Of a stretch of DNA of 64,000 bases, positions 45,039-53,306 are shown in pieces (within the stretch, counting starts at the first letter, position 1; the number at the start of each line of letters is the position of its first letter). Source of the DNA: Candidatus Nanopelagicus limnes (GTDB taxonomy: Bacteria; Actinomycetota; Actinomycetes; Nanopelagicales; Nanopelagicaceae); the NCBI RefSeq assembly GCF_002287885.2, contig NZ_CP016768.2, positions 434,001-498,000 on the forward strand, in the 5' to 3' direction. A program made the translations under genes and the position numbers. The notes below the pieces were generated by a model that did no database searches, was not told the DNA's origin, and saw only the letters and a list, made by a program, of their open reading frames with translations.

Positions 45039-46463
45039 ATGTTTGAAGCGCTAGGCCAGAGATTTACATCATTATTTTCTGGCCTGCGCGGTAAAGTTTC
45101 GCAGGCACAGTTAGTAGAATTTTCATCAGATATAAAAAATGCCCTCCTTGATTCAGATGTTGCCCTTTTAGTTGCTGATAAATTCTCAAAGCAGGTTTTA
45201 GAGGAATTTAACAATCAAGCGGAGTCAATCAATAAAAGTACAAACCCATCCCAGAAGATCTTTGAAATTGTAAACGCGCAGTTAACTCAAATATTAGGTG
45301 GATCAGAACGTCGGCTTAAGTTTGCAAAAGTAGCGCCAACAGTAATTTTGTTAATAGGTCTGCAAGGCGCAGGAAAAACTTCACTCGCTGGTAAATTAGC
45401 CAATTACTTAAAGCTCCAAGGGAATACACCACTGCTAGTTGCAGCAGATTTACAAAGACCTAACGCAGTTAATCAGCTTCAAGTAGTCGGTGAATCAACT
45501 AAAACTCCAGTTTTTGCACCAGAGCCTGGCAACGGTGTGGGCAATCCCATTTCAGTTGCGAAAGCAGGAGTTGAATTTGCAAAAGAGAAGTTACATAATT
45601 TTGTAATTATTGATACAGCTGGGCGAACTGGTATTGATCAAGAGTTGATGAATCAGGTCACTAGTATCCGTGACGCTGTTAAACCAGATGAAATTTTCTT
45701 TGTAGTTGATGCTATGACTGGTCAAGACGCAGCAGTAACAGCGAAAGCATTTGCAGATGGTGTTGGATTTGATGCAGTGGTATTAACCAAATTAGATGGT
45801 GACGCCAGAGGTGGCGCAGCGCTTTCAATTGTTGAAATTACGGGTAAGCCCATAATTTTTGCATCCACTGGAGAAAAAATTTCTGATTTTGATCTCTTTT
45901 ATCCAGATCGTATGGCTTCGCGAATTTTGGGAATGGGAGATGTTGCTTCCTTAGCTGAACAAGCCAAGCGGGCAATGCCGGAGGAGACTTCGAAAAAGCT
46001 AGAGGATAAATTTGTTAAGGGTGAGGAGTTTACATTTGAGGACTTCCTGTCTCAGTTAGAAGCGATGAAAAACATGGGCAGCATGAGTAAGTTAATGGGA
46101 TTACTGCCAGGTGCTGCAGGCATGAAGAAGCAAATAGAAAATTTTGATGAATCAGAATTAGTAAGAACTCGAGCAATAATTCAATCAATGACTCCAATGG
46201 AGCGTAATGATCCAAAAGTATTAAATGGTTCTAGGAGATCAAGAATTGCTCTCGGCAGCGGCCGAGCAGTTTCAGAGATCAACTCTTTAGTTGAAAGATT
46301 TTCCCAAGCTCAAAAAATGATGAAGCAAATGCGTGGAGGCAATATGCCAGCCGGATTACCAAATATTGGATCGATGCCAAAACCACAACAATCAAATAAC
46401 ATCCCAAAGAAGAAATCTCGATCTGGAAATCCCGCTAAGCGGGCGCTGGAAGAGGGTATTTAG
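45039..46463 (+). CDS. ffh: Signal recognition particle protein Ffh
   Basis: SRP GTPase that binds 4.5S RNA and signal peptides. 474 residues: N domain (about 1-95), P-loop GLQGAGKTS near 107-115, DTAGRTGID near 190-198, TKLDGDARGGAAL near 248-260, and the methionine-rich M domain from about 325 (MKNMGSMSKLMGLLPG), followed by a Lys/Pro-rich tail. Partner of FtsY encoded 2 kb upstream. Confidence 0.97.
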   Translation: MFEALGQRFTSLFSGLRGKVSQAQLVEFSSDIKNALLDSDVALLVADKFSKQVLEEFNNQAESINKSTNPSQKIFEIVNAQLTQILGGSERRLKFAKVAPTVILLIGLQGAGKTSLAGKLANYLKLQGNTPLLVAADLQRPNAVNQLQVVGESTKTPVFAPEPGNGVGNPISVAKAGVEFAKEKLHNFVIIDTAGRTGIDQELMNQVTSIRDAVKPDEIFFVVDAMTGQDAAVTAKAFADGVGFDAVVLTKLDGDARGGAALSIVEITGKPIIFASTGEKISDFDLFYPDRMASRILGMGDVASLAEQAKRAMPEETSKKLEDKFVKGEEFTFEDFLSQLEAMKNMGSMSKLMGLLPGAAGMKKQIENFDESELVRTRAIIQSMTPMERNDPKVLNGSRRSRIALGSGRAVSEINSLVERFSQAQKMMKQMRGGNMPAGLPNIGSMPKPQQSNNIPKKKSRSGNPAKRALEEGI

Positions 46464-46562
46464 GCCAATTTGGGTTTATCCCATCCTGCTGGCAAGATTA
46501 GCCTTCTGCTAACGGGACCCTCTAACCCATAGCAATTTTTATCCGCAAGGTTAGATCTGGAT

Positions 46563-46583
46563 GTAAACGCCCCCGCTGTTTAC
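46563..46583 (+). promoter_or_regulatory. Inverted repeat in the rpsP leader
   Basis: GTAAAC (46563-46568) and GTTTAC (46578-46583) form a 6-bp stem with a 9-base C-rich loop, 37 bases before the rpsP GTG; GGGAG (46612-46616) is the Shine-Dalgarno. The 157-base ffh-rpsP gap also contains TTAGC/GCTAA (46498-46512) and no gene. Operator or leader RNA element possible. Confidence 0.35.
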
Positions 46584-46620
46584 GAAAGAAAAAGCCGAAT
46601 AATTTTCTATAGGGAGTTTT

Positions 46621-47190
46621 GTGTCAGTAAAGATCAAGTTAATGCGTCTTGGAAAGATTCGTACACCACATTTTCGTATTGTGATTGCAGATTCTCGTTC
46701 CGCTAGAAATTCAAAAGCGATTGAAGAGATTGGCCGCTACTCACCAGCATCTGAGCCGTCTCTAATTGAAGTTAACACAGAGCGAGTTCAATATTGGTTA
46801 GGCGTTGGCGCACAGCCAACTGAGGCAGTAACTGCACTTCTTAAAATTACTGGTGATTACCAAAAAGCTCATGGCTTGCCAGGCAGCGAGGGATCACTTA
46901 AGCCACAGCCAGTGAAAATTGATAAGCGAGTTGCTTATGAAGCTGCTGTTAAAGAGGCAATGAATGAGCCAGCAGATGGCGCAACAACCCTGAAGAAGAA
47001 AGCTGCAGAGAAATTGGCTGCAAAGGCTGCTCCAGTAGTTGAAGAAGCACCTGTTGCACAAGAGGCTCCAGTTGCCGAAGAAACACCTGTAGCGCAAGAG
47101 GCTCCAGTTGTTGAAGAAGCAGCGGCAGTTGCTGAAGCTCCAGCTGAAGTTGTTGCCGAAGCGGTTGCTGAAGAAACTCCACAAGCTTAA
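46621..47190 (+). CDS. rpsP: 30S ribosomal protein S16 with long acidic C-terminal tail
   Basis: Residues 1-80 are canonical S16 ([33 protein letters not shown]). The protein continues to 189 residues; from about 138 it is a low-complexity Ala/Pro/Val/Glu tail with a 12-residue repeat ([12 protein letters not shown]-type), encoded by an imperfect 36-base DNA repeat. S16 is usually 80-150 residues, and Actinobacteria often carry modest extensions. The tail is in frame and probably surface exposed. GTG start. rimM, trmD and rplS, which normally follow, are absent and lepB comes next. Confidence 0.93.
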   Translation: MSVKIKLMRLGKIRTPHFRIVIADSRSARNSKAIEEIGRYSPASEPSLIEVNTERVQYWLGVGAQPTEAVTALLKITGDYQKAHGLPGSEGSLKPQPVKIDKRVAYEAAVKEAMNEPADGATTLKKKAAEKLAAKAAPVVEEAPVAQEAPVAEETPVAQEAPVVEEAAAVAEAPAEVVAEAVAEETPQA

Positions 47191-47204
47191 GCAAAGTAAA
47201 ACTT

Positions 47205-47882
47205 ATGCCTAAGAAGGGTTCGTTCCTTCGCGAACTACCTGTCATTGTTGTTTCTGCCTTAATTGTTTCAATTCTGGTTAAAACCTTTTTGTTGCATTTT
47301 TTCTACATTCCTTCTGGATCAATGGAAAATACACTTCAGGTAGGTGATCGAATTGCAGTAAATAAATTTGGAGCCCTGTTTAGCGAGATTAAACGAGGTG
47401 AGGTTGTTGTATTTGGTGATCCTGATAAGTGGTTAGGCCAGGTTTCAGAAGCTACCGATCCAAAGCCAATCGCAATGATTAAGTCAGGTTTGATTGCTGT
47501 TGGCGTGTTACCTGATCCGGCAAAACAATACTTAATCAAACGAGTAATTGGTGTCGGCGGTGACAACGTAACCTGCTGTGATTCTGATGGAAAAATACAA
47601 GTAAATGGTGTGGCAATTACTGAGCCATACATATATGCGGGCGATAAGCCAAGTGATACTAAATTTAATATTGATGTTCCTGCGGGCTTTATTTGGGTAA
47701 TGGGCGATCATAGATCTGCAAGTACTGACTCAAGATATCAACCAGATAGTGCCAATAATGGCTTGGTGCCACTGAGTAAAGTGGTGGGTCGAGCCACTTT
47801 CATAATCTGGCCATTTGGAAATATTGCAATACTTGATAAGGGTGAAGATTTAAAAAAGATTCCAGTAAAAGCTCAATCTTAG
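47205..47882 (+). CDS. lepB: Signal peptidase I
   Basis: Membrane-bound protease that removes signal peptides. 225 residues with one N-terminal transmembrane segment (about 11-34), nucleophile Ser39 in PSGSMENTL, general base Lys112 in YLIKRVIGVGGD, and the GDHRSASTDSR box near 167-177. Followed by rnhB four bases later, as in other Actinobacteria. Confidence 0.96.
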   Translation: MPKKGSFLRELPVIVVSALIVSILVKTFLLHFFYIPSGSMENTLQVGDRIAVNKFGALFSEIKRGEVVVFGDPDKWLGQVSEATDPKPIAMIKSGLIAVGVLPDPAKQYLIKRVIGVGGDNVTCCDSDGKIQVNGVAITEPYIYAGDKPSDTKFNIDVPAGFIWVMGDHRSASTDSRYQPDSANNGLVPLSKVVGRATFIIWPFGNIAILDKGEDLKKIPVKAQS

Positions 47883-47886
47883 TTTA

Positions 47887-48486
47887 ATGATTGAGCAAAC
47901 CCTGCTTAAAGCTGGACTTAAAAACATAGCAGGAGTCGATGAAGCAGGCCGGGGACCATGTGCTGGTCCATTAGTTGTTGCAGCGGTAATTTTAAAGGAT
48001 CCACTTTCACCAGCACTTAGCGAAGTAAAAGATTCAAAAGAACTTACTGAGTTAAAGCGAGAACAACTCTTTGATGTAGTAATTAACAATTCGATCACTT
48101 ACTCAATAATTGAAATCACCCCACAAGAGATTGATCAACTTGGACTGCATAAATGCAATATTGAGGGTATGCGTCGAGCGGTAAATGGATTAAAGAATCC
48201 GCCAGAGTATGTATTAACTGATGGCTATGCCATTCCGGGGCTTACCATCCCAAATCTTTCTGTTTGGAAAGGTGATCAAGTAGCAATATCCATTAGCGCT
48301 GCATCAATCTTGGCAAAGGTATATCGAGATCGAATAATGATTGCTTTGGATAAATCCTATCCAAATTATGGTTTGGCAAGTCACAAAGGGTATATAACAG
48401 CGCTACATACTGAAGCTATTAAGAAATTTGGAGTGCTACCCATACATAGAAAATCATTCGCAAACATTGCAGCACTTCTTAATTGA
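47887..48486 (+). CDS. rnhB: Ribonuclease HII
   Basis: Removes ribonucleotides from RNA-DNA hybrids. 199 residues with the GVDEAGRGPCAGPLV signature near 16-30 (catalytic Asp18 and Glu19) and a third acidic residue in VLTDGYAIPG near 112-121. Follows lepB. The usual yraN and comM (Mg-chelatase-like) genes between rnhB and dprA are missing. Confidence 0.96.
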   Translation: MIEQTLLKAGLKNIAGVDEAGRGPCAGPLVVAAVILKDPLSPALSEVKDSKELTELKREQLFDVVINNSITYSIIEITPQEIDQLGLHKCNIEGMRRAVNGLKNPPEYVLTDGYAIPGLTIPNLSVWKGDQVAISISAASILAKVYRDRIMIALDKSYPNYGLASHKGYITALHTEAIKKFGVLPIHRKSFANIAALLN

Positions 48487-48536
48487 CAATAATCCACAGT
48501 AGGGATTTATACCCCTTATCAGCTAAAGATCTTTGC

Positions 48537-48542
48537 TAAATT
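48537..48542 (+). promoter_or_regulatory. Putative -10 box, leaderless promoter of dprA
   Basis: TAAATT ends six bases before the dprA ATG at 48549. No Shine-Dalgarno is visible in the 62-base gap. Confidence 0.45.
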
Positions 48543-48548
48543 CACAAA

Positions 48549-49430
48549 ATGTTAGATGAAAAAACTGCCAAACTAATCCTATTCTCAGCAGTAGATCCAG
48601 TTGATACTTTCTGGCAATACGAGGTTTTAAGAAGCGGGGCGATTAATACCTACCAAAAGATAACAAGAGGCTCTGCGTATCTTAAGATTCCAGATTTTTC
48701 GCAGATTAGAAATAGAGTTTTAAGGGCAAATGTTGAGGATCTTAAGTCTGAAATTATGGCCGCAAATGCTGAGTTTATAAGTAGTGAAGATCTAGATTGG
48801 CCGGCCTCTTGTCAAGATCTTTCAGCGCCACCAATTGGATTAGTAATCAAGGGTGATCGAAAATTACTTGCGCAACTTGGCAACTCAATTTCAATTGTTG
48901 GAAGTCGTAGGCCAACAAACTATGGCTTAAATGTTGCAAATAAACTAGCTACTGATGCCGCTAAACAACAAATTGTGGTGATAAGTGGAGGTGCTTATGG
49001 AATTGATACTGCAGCACATAAGGCAGCAATAATTGCTGGCGGTAGAACTATCTCAGTTTTAGCCGGAGGAGTGAGTTGCCTCTACCCACTTGAAAATCGG
49101 GAGCTGTTTTCAGAAATTACCAAAGCCGGATTATTGATTTCAGAGGTTATGCCAAGTGTTAAAACCATGCCAGCTCGTTTTTTGATTCGAAATCGTTTAA
49201 TTGCAGCCTTATCTGTGGCCACCGTAGTAGTTGAAGCAGAGTTTGTTAGCGGTTCCATAAGAACAGCGCGTGATGCTGCTGAGATATTTAGGCCAGTTTT
49301 TGCGATTCCGGGCCAGATATCATCAAAGTTAAGCGATGGCTGTCACCGACTAATTGCCGAACGAGTCGCGGATATTGCAACTAGTTTGGATGAAATACTA
49401 GAAGTGATAAAACCCTTGCAATTGCGATAG
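48549..49430 (+). CDS. dprA: DNA processing protein DprA
   Basis: Loads RecA onto single-stranded DNA taken up in transformation. 293 residues with the Rossmann-like core: SIVGSRRPTNYG near 116-127, SGGAYGIDTAAHKAA near 149-163, and SVLAGGVSCLYP near 173-184. No C-terminal winged helix is evident, and the protein is on the short side. Together with comEA and comEC this suggests a working uptake route. Follows rnhB. Confidence 0.94.
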   Translation: MLDEKTAKLILFSAVDPVDTFWQYEVLRSGAINTYQKITRGSAYLKIPDFSQIRNRVLRANVEDLKSEIMAANAEFISSEDLDWPASCQDLSAPPIGLVIKGDRKLLAQLGNSISIVGSRRPTNYGLNVANKLATDAAKQQIVVISGGAYGIDTAAHKAAIIAGGRTISVLAGGVSCLYPLENRELFSEITKAGLLISEVMPSVKTMPARFLIRNRLIAALSVATVVVEAEFVSGSIRTARDAAEIFRPVFAIPGQISSKLSDGCHRLIAERVADIATSLDEILEVIKPLQLR

Positions 49431-49454
49431 CCAAAAGGTGAGAGAATAGGAGCA

Positions 49455-50372
49455 ATGGAAAACTTCAAAGCTGGTTTTGTGGCAATTGTCGGTCGCCCAA
49501 ATACCGGAAAATCTACCTTGGTAAATGCTCTGGTTGGAACAAAGATAGTTATTACATCTCACCATCCAAATACCACCAGAAATCCAATACGCGGCATAAT
49601 AAATCGCGAGAAATATCAAATGATTGTGGTTGATACTCCAGGAATGCATAAACCAAAAACTGCACTTGGCACGAGATTGAACTCCATGGTGAATGAAAAC
49701 ATGCAATCAAATGATGCTGTGCTTCTATGCTTGCCAGCAGATGAGGAAATAGGTGCTGGTGATGAGTACATTGCCAAGCAGATTAAAGGAAATCAGAAAG
49801 TTTTCTTAGTAGTGACCAAAGTTGATAAAATCTCAAAATCAGATTTAGCGGTTAGGTTAATGGCTGTAAATGAGTTTGCACTTAGATTAAATCTGCAAGA
49901 TGCTGAGATAATCCCAGTATCGGCTAAAAATCTAGATCAAACCGAACTTTTGCTTGAATTACTTTCAGTACATTTGCCGGAATCGCCAGCGCTTTATCCC
50001 ACCGATATAAATACTGATCAAGCGCAGGAGTTGATGTTTGCTGATCTGATTAGAGAGGCGGCGATCGAAGAGCTATATGAAGAGCTGCCACACTCGGTGA
50101 TGGTTACCATTGAAGAGATGGGCGAGCGGGATGATGGAAAGATATTTGATATCAGCGCCACATTACATGTTGAGCGCGATAGTCAAAAAGGAATAATTAT
50201 TGGACCACAAGGAAGTAAGTTAAAAGCCATTGGCAGTTTAGCTAGAAAATCTATCGAGAATCTTGTTGGCATGCAGGTCTTCCTGCAAATTCATGTAAAG
50301 GTTTCAAAAGAGTGGCAGAAAGATCCAAAACTATTAGCTAAATTAGGATTTACTGACGCACTTTCCGACTAG
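49455..50372 (+). CDS. era: GTPase Era
   Basis: Ribosome assembly GTPase binding the 3' end of 16S rRNA. 305 residues: G1 GRPNTGKS at 13-20, DTPGMH near 60-65, TKVDKISKS near 121-129, and the C-terminal KH domain (VERDSQKGIIIGPQGSKLKA near 231-250). AGGAG is six bases or so before the ATG. It is normally next to the CorC-like gene, which here is 27 kb away. Its 3' end overlaps the convergent EamA gene by 23 bases. Confidence 0.96.
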   Translation: MENFKAGFVAIVGRPNTGKSTLVNALVGTKIVITSHHPNTTRNPIRGIINREKYQMIVVDTPGMHKPKTALGTRLNSMVNENMQSNDAVLLCLPADEEIGAGDEYIAKQIKGNQKVFLVVTKVDKISKSDLAVRLMAVNEFALRLNLQDAEIIPVSAKNLDQTELLLELLSVHLPESPALYPTDINTDQAQELMFADLIREAAIEELYEELPHSVMVTIEEMGERDDGKIFDISATLHVERDSQKGIIIGPQGSKLKAIGSLARKSIENLVGMQVFLQIHVKVSKEWQKDPKLLAKLGFTDALSD

Positions 50373-51213
50373 CAAAGTAAGAACCAAGTAAGACCAATGG
50401 TAAGCCAAGCATAATTCCAAGAGTTAATGGTTCTCCCAGTAGAATTACTCCAAGCAATACCGCAACCGCTGTGTTTAAGTATGTAATAAGTGAAGCCCTT
50501 GGTGGGCCAACTTCGGCGAGTAACTTAAAGAATAAAATAAAGGCAATTGCAGTGCAGAAAACCCCAAGGGCAGCAACTGATGCAATTGCTTCAACCGAAG
50601 GAGTTTTAGTTGGCCAATGGGTGATGGCAAACGGGAAGTAGAAAATAGTAGTAATTATCATCGCCCAGGCATTAAGGGCAATTGCAGGAACTGTTGGGAT
50701 TTTTCGATTAATCATATTCACTGCGTAGGCGTAACCAATCGCAGCCAGAATAACCATACCAATAGATTTAATATCCTGGCGGCCACTTATGGATTCAATT
50801 CCAACAACTGCAACAACTCCAATGAAGCCGATGAGTAATCCAAATAATCTAGATTTATGCCAGACAGTGTGATCACCATTTAAAGAAGCAAAAATTGCCG
50901 CCCAAATTGGCACGGTAGCAACTAAGAGTCCAGCTAAGCCTGAGGATATTTTCTGTTCAGCATTTGTAATCAAATACCAAGGACCAATTAACTCTGCCAC
51001 GGTGTAGATAAGAACTATGTGCCAGTATTTTCTTGGTATGTAGATTGTTTTTTTGGATAAAGCAAGAGGCAGTAAAACCATCGCGCCAATTAGGACTCGA
51101 AAGAAAATTATTGTAGAAGGAGAGATTTCCTCTACTGCTACCTTTATAAAAAGATATGGAGTTCCCCAAAGAAAGCCCACCAGGGCAAATCTGCTCCAGC
51201 CAACCTTGGTCAA
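50350..51213 (-). CDS. EamA/DMT-family transporter
   Basis: 287 residues with about ten hydrophobic helices in two EamA repeats, as in drug/metabolite exporters such as RhaT or YdcZ relatives. Substrate unknown. Starts on TTG immediately after the stop of the esterase gene, so the two are co-transcribed. The end overlaps the convergent era gene. Confidence 0.88.
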   Translation of the reverse strand: MTKVGWSRFALVGFLWGTPYLFIKVAVEEISPSTIIFFRVLIGAMVLLPLALSKKTIYIPRKYWHIVLIYTVAELIGPWYLITNAEQKISSGLAGLLVATVPIWAAIFASLNGDHTVWHKSRLFGLLIGFIGVVAVVGIESISGRQDIKSIGMVILAAIGYAYAVNMINRKIPTVPAIALNAWAMIITTIFYFPFAITHWPTKTPSVEAIASVAALGVFCTAIAFILFFKLLAEVGPPRASLITYLNTAVAVLLGVILLGEPLTLGIMLGLPLVLLGSYFASRKVRQ

Positions 51214-52152
51214 TTAATTACGCCTTCCTAGAATTGCATTAATTTCTTTCGCAATCTCTGAGTATAGTGATTCGGCATCATCTGTTACTCCACTTAAATT
51301 AAAGAAACCATGAATCTGGCCAGCAAACTCGCGATATATTGCCGGAACTGAATCTTTTATCAATTTTTGATAGTAGTTTTTAACATCATCGGTTAGTGGA
51401 TCAAATTCAGCTGCAATCAAGATCGCAGGCGCAACACCACGAAGAGAGTTAGCCTTTGCAGGTACTGCATATGGATCATCCTTATCTGCAACTTTAGACA
51501 GGTACTGATCCCAAAACCATTTCATTGCTTGGGTTGTTAAGCCATAACCTTGTGAGAAATTAGTAGCCGATGGGTAATTCATCGTGGAGTCATTGCATGG
51601 ATAGATTAAAAGCTGAAAGGCTAGAGAGATTAACTTTTCATTACATGCTTTAAGGGCAACTGATGAAGCTAGATTTCCACCAGCACTATCACCGCCAACA
51701 CCAATTGCGGCTAGATCTATTCCTAGTTCTTCTGCATTTTCAATAACCCATTTAAGAGTTGCATAGCAATCATCAAGAGGTGCTGGATATGAATGTTCAG
51801 GAGCTTTTTGATACTCAACTGCAATAACTATGAAGTTAGCATTTTTTGCGATCTTGCGAAGAGCTGGTTCGTAAATATCTAAGAAGTTTAAAACCCATCC
51901 GCCGCCATGAAAAAATACTAACGCCGGTAGGTTATTTTCTTTGCTTGGTCGATAGATCCGGATGGGAAGAGCTGATGTTGGTCCAGTGATACTTCGGTGT
52001 TCAACTGTATCAATCTGCAGCAATGGCTGTTTTAATGCAATATGAAGTTTGGTGTTTTCTCTTATTTCAGCAAGTGGTGCTTGCCAGACTTGTGGCAGGC
52101 CAGTTGCTGCACGCTCTGCTAGGTAGGCAGCTATCTCGGGTTTAAGTCCCAT
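51214..52152 (-). CDS. Alpha/beta hydrolase, hormone-sensitive lipase type
   Basis: 312-residue esterase of the HSL family (fold 3). Oxyanion-hole HGGGW at 82-86, nucleophile Ser156 in GDSAGG, acid in EFDPLTDD near 241-248 and histidine in GQIHGFF near 274-280: the full catalytic triad is present. No signal peptide, so cytoplasmic. Natural substrate unknown. Adjacent to an exporter and divergent from pfkA. Confidence 0.9.
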   Translation of the reverse strand: MGLKPEIAAYLAERAATGLPQVWQAPLAEIRENTKLHIALKQPLLQIDTVEHRSITGPTSALPIRIYRPSKENNLPALVFFHGGGWVLNFLDIYEPALRKIAKNANFIVIAVEYQKAPEHSYPAPLDDCYATLKWVIENAEELGIDLAAIGVGGDSAGGNLASSVALKACNEKLISLAFQLLIYPCNDSTMNYPSATNFSQGYGLTTQAMKWFWDQYLSKVADKDDPYAVPAKANSLRGVAPAILIAAEFDPLTDDVKNYYQKLIKDSVPAIYREFAGQIHGFFNLSGVTDDAESLYSEIAKEINAILGRRN

Positions 52153-52158
52153 TGCGGC

Positions 52159-52164
52159 AGAGTA
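52159..52164 (-). promoter_or_regulatory. Putative -10 box, leaderless promoter of the esterase-EamA pair
   Basis: TACTCT (minus strand) ends six bases before the ATG at 52152. Confidence 0.4.
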
Positions 52165-52173
52165 GACTTAGCC

Positions 52174-52185
52174 GTCAACGTTGAC
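52174..52185. promoter_or_regulatory. Perfect 12-bp palindrome between the divergent esterase and pfkA genes
   Basis: GTCAACGTTGAC lies in the 73-base divergent gap, just upstream of the esterase -10 and about 40 bases before pfkA. It is the right size and place for a dimeric repressor or activator site; no regulator is known. Confidence 0.4.
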
Positions 52186-52225
52186 CAACTCTTATAACTA
52201 ATTCAAGGCTGGAGTTTTTGCAAAG

Positions 52226-53251
52226 ATGCGTATTGGTGTTTTAACAGGTGGCGGAGATTGCCCGGGCTTAAATGCTGTAATTCGCGCTGTTGTGCGCAAA
52301 GGTGTTAAAGAGTATGGCTATGAATTTATTGGATTTAAAGATGGTTGGCGCGGTCCACTTGAGGGATTAACCATGAAGTTAGATGTGCCAGCGACCCGCG
52401 GAATATTGCCAAAAGGTGGAACAATTCTAGGTTCCTCAAGAACTAACCCATTTAAGATTGAAAATGGTGTTGAGAAGATAAAAGAGAATTTAGCAAAAAT
52501 GAATGTGGATGCCTTGATTGCAATTGGCGGCGAAGACACATTGGGAGTTGCAACCAAACTTGATTCACTTGGCGTTAAAGTTATCGGTGTCCCAAAGACA
52601 ATTGATAACGACTTAAACAATACTGATTACACCTTTGGATTTGATACTGCAGTTAATATCGCAGTAGAGGCGATTGACCGATTACATACCACCGCAGAAT
52701 CACATCACCGAGCTTTAATAGTTGAGGTAATGGGCAGGCATGCTGGCTGGATTGCGTTGCATTCAGGATTAGCAGGTGGTGCATCTTGTATTTTGATCCC
52801 AGAGGTTAAGTTTTCATTAGATCAGGTCTGTAAATGGGTGGAATCTAGATTTGAACAAAGTTACTCACCAATTATTGTTATTGCAGAGGGTGCAATTCCA
52901 CAAGATGGAGATTTGATAACTAAAGATAAAACTTTGGACTCCTTTGGACATGTGAAGTTATCTGGTATTGGTGAGTGGCTGGCTAATCAGATAGAGGAAA
53001 AGACTGGCAAAGAGGCTCGCACCTCAGTATTAGGACATATCCAAAGAGGTGGCACTCCAACTGCATTTGATCGAGTTCTAGCAACTAGATTTGGTTTACA
53101 TGCCATCACAGCTGTTCATGATGGGGATTGGGGCAAGATGGTTGCCCTACATGGCACCAAAATTGAAAGAGTGCCCTTGGCCTCAGCAACAGAGAAGTTA
53201 AAAACTGTTGATCCTGACCTATATAAAGAAGCGGAGATCTTCTTCGGTTAA
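52226..53251 (+). CDS. pfkA: 6-phosphofructokinase, pyrophosphate-type active site
   Basis: Phosphorylates fructose 6-phosphate in glycolysis. 341 residues with TGGGDCPGLNAVIR at 7-20 and the PKTIDND motif. The residues that set the phosphoryl donor are Asp104 (GGEDT) and Lys124 (PKTIDND). ATP-dependent enzymes have Gly at both, whereas PPi-dependent enzymes have Asp and Lys. The sequence therefore predicts a reversible PPi-PFK, as in Amycolatopsis methanolica. A leader of about 30 bases with GGAG separates it from a divergent esterase promoter. Confidence 0.93.
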   Translation: MRIGVLTGGGDCPGLNAVIRAVVRKGVKEYGYEFIGFKDGWRGPLEGLTMKLDVPATRGILPKGGTILGSSRTNPFKIENGVEKIKENLAKMNVDALIAIGGEDTLGVATKLDSLGVKVIGVPKTIDNDLNNTDYTFGFDTAVNIAVEAIDRLHTTAESHHRALIVEVMGRHAGWIALHSGLAGGASCILIPEVKFSLDQVCKWVESRFEQSYSPIIVIAEGAIPQDGDLITKDKTLDSFGHVKLSGIGEWLANQIEEKTGKEARTSVLGHIQRGGTPTAFDRVLATRFGLHAITAVHDGDWGKMVALHGTKIERVPLASATEKLKTVDPDLYKEAEIFFG

Positions 53252-53294
53252 TTGATGCTGGCTTAATTAGCCACATCCTTAACTAAAGATTGCA

Positions 53295-53300
53295 TACCAT
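53295..53300 (+). promoter_or_regulatory. Putative -10 box, leaderless promoter of aroG
   Basis: TACCAT ends six bases before the ATG at 53307; no Shine-Dalgarno. Confidence 0.4.
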
Positions 53301-53306
53301 TATCTA

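Noticed and set aside
47000-47190. Separate gene or frameshift explaining the rpsP extension
   Set aside because: The tail is in the same uninterrupted frame as S16 and stops just before lepB.
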